DNA of 64,000 nt from Rhodopirellula sp. SM50 (GTDB lineage: Bacteria > Planctomycetota > Planctomycetia > Pirellulales > Pirellulaceae): assembly GCF_002289565.1 (NCBI RefSeq), contig NZ_NTFY01000007.1:1-64000 (forward strand), in the 5' to 3' direction. Positions 62,449 to 64,000 of this stretch are shown here, piece by piece. The position numbers and the translations under genes were made by a program. The notes under the pieces were generated by a model. The model ran no database searches and was not told where the DNA came from. It saw nothing but the letters and a program-made list of their open reading frames with translations. Position 1 is the stretch's first letter. Each line of letters starts with the position of its first letter.

Positions 62449-63582
62449 ATGATTCCTTCAGCCAATCCTCCGCAGAGCCGCATCGCGTCCCGCCGTGGCA
62501 GACACATGCGGCGTGGAGCGACGATGGCCATGCTGGCGATCTTGATGCCCGTGATGATCGCCGTTGCCGCCTTCATGATCAACATCGTCTACATGGAACT
62601 GACCCGTACGGAACTGCAGATTTCATTGGATGTCGCCACGCGCGCCGCCGGACGGACGCTGGCTGTGACCGGAGACCAGCAGCAAGCAGTCAACGCCGCC
62701 GAGCAAATGCTCAACGCGAACACGTATGCCAACCAAACACTGGCCATGAGTGAAACCGAGATCATCTTCGGTGTCTCGACTCGCCACTCCGAAATGGAAC
62801 GCTACAACTTTGGACCGGGGAATCATCCCAACGCGGTCAAAGTTGAAACAAACGGCACCCATCACGTTCCACTCCTGTTCCCATCGATGGGCGTTCCGAT
62901 CCAGATCCGCCCGATGAAGACAGCGATTGCCACCAAGGTCGAGCTGGATATTGCGTTGGTCATCGATCGCTCTGGATCGATGGCCTACTCCGCGTCCGAA
63001 CAAGCCGACGGGAGTGGCCCGGATGCCGCGGACGACGACTGGGAATTTGGAGATCCAGTCCCGCCCCATTCGCGCTGGCTGGACACCGTCACCGCCGTGG
63101 ACACCTTCTTGGGTGTCATGGAACAGTCGCACCATGACGAAATGGTGACGTTGACGACGTATGCCTCCAAAGCGACCGTCGACATTGACCTCACCCATGA
63201 CTACAACAGCATTCGTTCGGCACTTGATCACCATAGCAACCACTTTGATGGCGGTGGCACGAATACGGGCGAGGGAATCACCAAGGGCAGCGCCGCGGTT
63301 CAGAAGAAAAACCTGGCCAGACCATGGGCTGCCAAAGTAATGGTCGTGATGAGTGACGGACTGTCGACCACCGGGACCGAACCCGTGTCGACCGCACGGA
63401 TGGCTGCCGAAGATCATGTGATGGTTTACACCGTGACGTTCTCTGACGAGGCCGATACAGCGACCATGCAGGAAGTCGCCGAAGCAGGCGCCGGAAAACA
63501 CTACCATGCAAGCGACAGTGCTCAGCTCAATCAAGTCTTCGAAGACATCGCCCGCGGCCTCCCCACCTTGATCACGTTCTAA
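62449..63582 (+). CDS. TadG-like membrane-anchored VWA-domain protein
   Basis: The 377-residue protein begins with a basic region and hydrophobic helix (ATMAMLAILMPVMIAVAAFM), typical of TadG-type proteins, and carries a VWA domain with the metal-ion-dependent adhesion site IDRSGSMAYSASE, plus GTNTGEGITKGSAAVQ and MVVMSDGLSTTG. The N-terminal 120 residues contain the Tad region DVATRAAGRTLAVTGDQQQA. It is encoded 3 bp after the TadE gene, and another TadE follows 12 bp later. Confidence 0.85.
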   Translation: MIPSANPPQSRIASRRGRHMRRGATMAMLAILMPVMIAVAAFMINIVYMELTRTELQISLDVATRAAGRTLAVTGDQQQAVNAAEQMLNANTYANQTLAMSETEIIFGVSTRHSEMERYNFGPGNHPNAVKVETNGTHHVPLLFPSMGVPIQIRPMKTAIATKVELDIALVIDRSGSMAYSASEQADGSGPDAADDDWEFGDPVPPHSRWLDTVTAVDTFLGVMEQSHHDEMVTLTTYASKATVDIDLTHDYNSIRSALDHHSNHFDGGGTNTGEGITKGSAAVQKKNLARPWAAKVMVVMSDGLSTTGTEPVSTARMAAEDHVMVYTVTFSDEADTATMQEVAEAGAGKHYHASDSAQLNQVFEDIARGLPTLITF

Positions 63583-63594
63583 AGCGGCAGCACC

Positions 63595-64000
63595 ATGAGA
63601 CCTACGCAGTCGTTCTCGCACAAACGAAAACCACGCGGCGCAGCGACAATCGAATTTGCGTTGGTGTTCCCCCTGATCCTGTTGTTCTTCGCGTTTATGA
63701 TCGAAGTCAGCCGCGTGTTGATGCTGCAACACACCGCCGACACCGCTGCATACGAAGCGGCTCGCGCGGCGATGGTGCCGGGAGCAACGGCAGCCGAGGC
63801 AGAACAGGTTGCACAGCAACTCGTCGACGACGCCGGATTCTCTCTTGTCGACATCCAAGTCACGCCCACTGACATCACCGACGAAACCGCGTTGATCACC
63901 GTTTCAGTCAGCATTCCCGTCAACAACAACTCATGGATCGCACCGTCTCAATTCGCGAACTTTGTCGTCAACAGTGAAGTGACGTTGATGTGCGAGCGGC
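63595..64000 (+). CDS. TadE-family protein, cut by window edge
   Basis: This is a partial protein of at least 135 residues starting MRPTQSFSHKRKPRGAATIE, with the TadE-type AATIEFALVFPLILLFFAFM segment and then VLMLQHTADTAAYEAARAAM, typical of the family. No stop codon occurs before the end of the window. It completes a TadE-TadG-TadE run with the two preceding genes. Confidence 0.85.
   Translation, partial: MRPTQSFSHKRKPRGAATIEFALVFPLILLFFAFMIEVSRVLMLQHTADTAAYEAARAAMVPGATAAEAEQVAQQLVDDAGFSLVDIQVTPTDITDETALITVSVSIPVNNNSWIAPSQFANFVVNSEVTLMCER

Overview
The window reads as a chromosomal segment of a planctomycete, most likely of the Pirellulaceae (Rhodopirellula/Stieleria-like). The reasons are GC-rich coding sequence, three DUF1549/DUF1553 genes (two with the planctomycete cytochrome c domain PSCyt1) each associated with a DUF1501 gene, secreted sulfatases, a sialate O-acetylesterase, a PPi-type phosphofructokinase, an enlarged Lgt, and many short palindromic repeats between genes. 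The genus is inference. No rRNA, tRNA, CRISPR, prophage or insertion sequence was recognised.

Layout. 1-15 kb: membrane acyltransferase, purF facing away from proB, a secreted trypsin-like protease, a Pro/Ala-rich secreted protein, a translationally coupled lgt-rfbB-rfbA run on the minus strand, a secreted unknown, metF and rarA. 15-29 kb: DUF1499 protein, a PSCyt1/DUF1549/DUF1553 plus DUF1501 pair, an APC transporter, an HTH protein with an unrecognised C-terminal domain, a methyltransferase, an unknown, PPi-phosphofructokinase, a stand-alone EboE-like protein and a cytosine-deaminase-like enzyme. 29-35 kb: a plus-strand run with 4-nt overlaps (M1 peptidase-DUF6702, then CinA-RluA-putative molybdenum carrier). 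35-48 kb: TrmK-like methyltransferase, creatininase-family protein and hydrolase on the minus strand, a second hydrolase, a large sulfatase, glutamate dehydrogenase, and an amino-sugar group (PQQ-type beta-propeller, ROK kinase, NagB-PIG-L fusion). 48-61 kb: cyclic-nucleotide-binding protein, a second sulfatase, then DUF1501, sialate O-acetylesterase and PSCyt1/DUF1549/DUF1553 on the minus strand, and a DUF1501-DUF1549/DUF1553 pair on the plus strand. 61-64 kb: aquaporin and the start of a Tad-type pseudopilin cluster (TadE, VWA/TadG-like, TadE) cut by the window edge.

Functional theme. Sulfatases, acetylesterase, secreted hydrolases, the PSCyt1/DUF1501 sets and the NagB-ROK pair fit degradation of sulfated or acetylated polysaccharides and amino sugars, mixed with housekeeping genes (purF, proB, metF, gdh, lgt, rarA, pfp).

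The most striking non-coding signal is a set of oriented palindromic or tandem repeat families at gene 3' ends, above all between convergent genes. Four families run into stop codons: the TAG of rfbA, the methyltransferase, the unknown at 24354 and the aquaporin, and the TGA of the NagB fusion, all lie in or against repeat copies. Several convergent gaps are nested palindromes of up to about 250 bp. This is the best candidate here for an under-described system: mobile or amplifying terminator-like elements. Two Uma2-type gene remnants also lie beside repeats.
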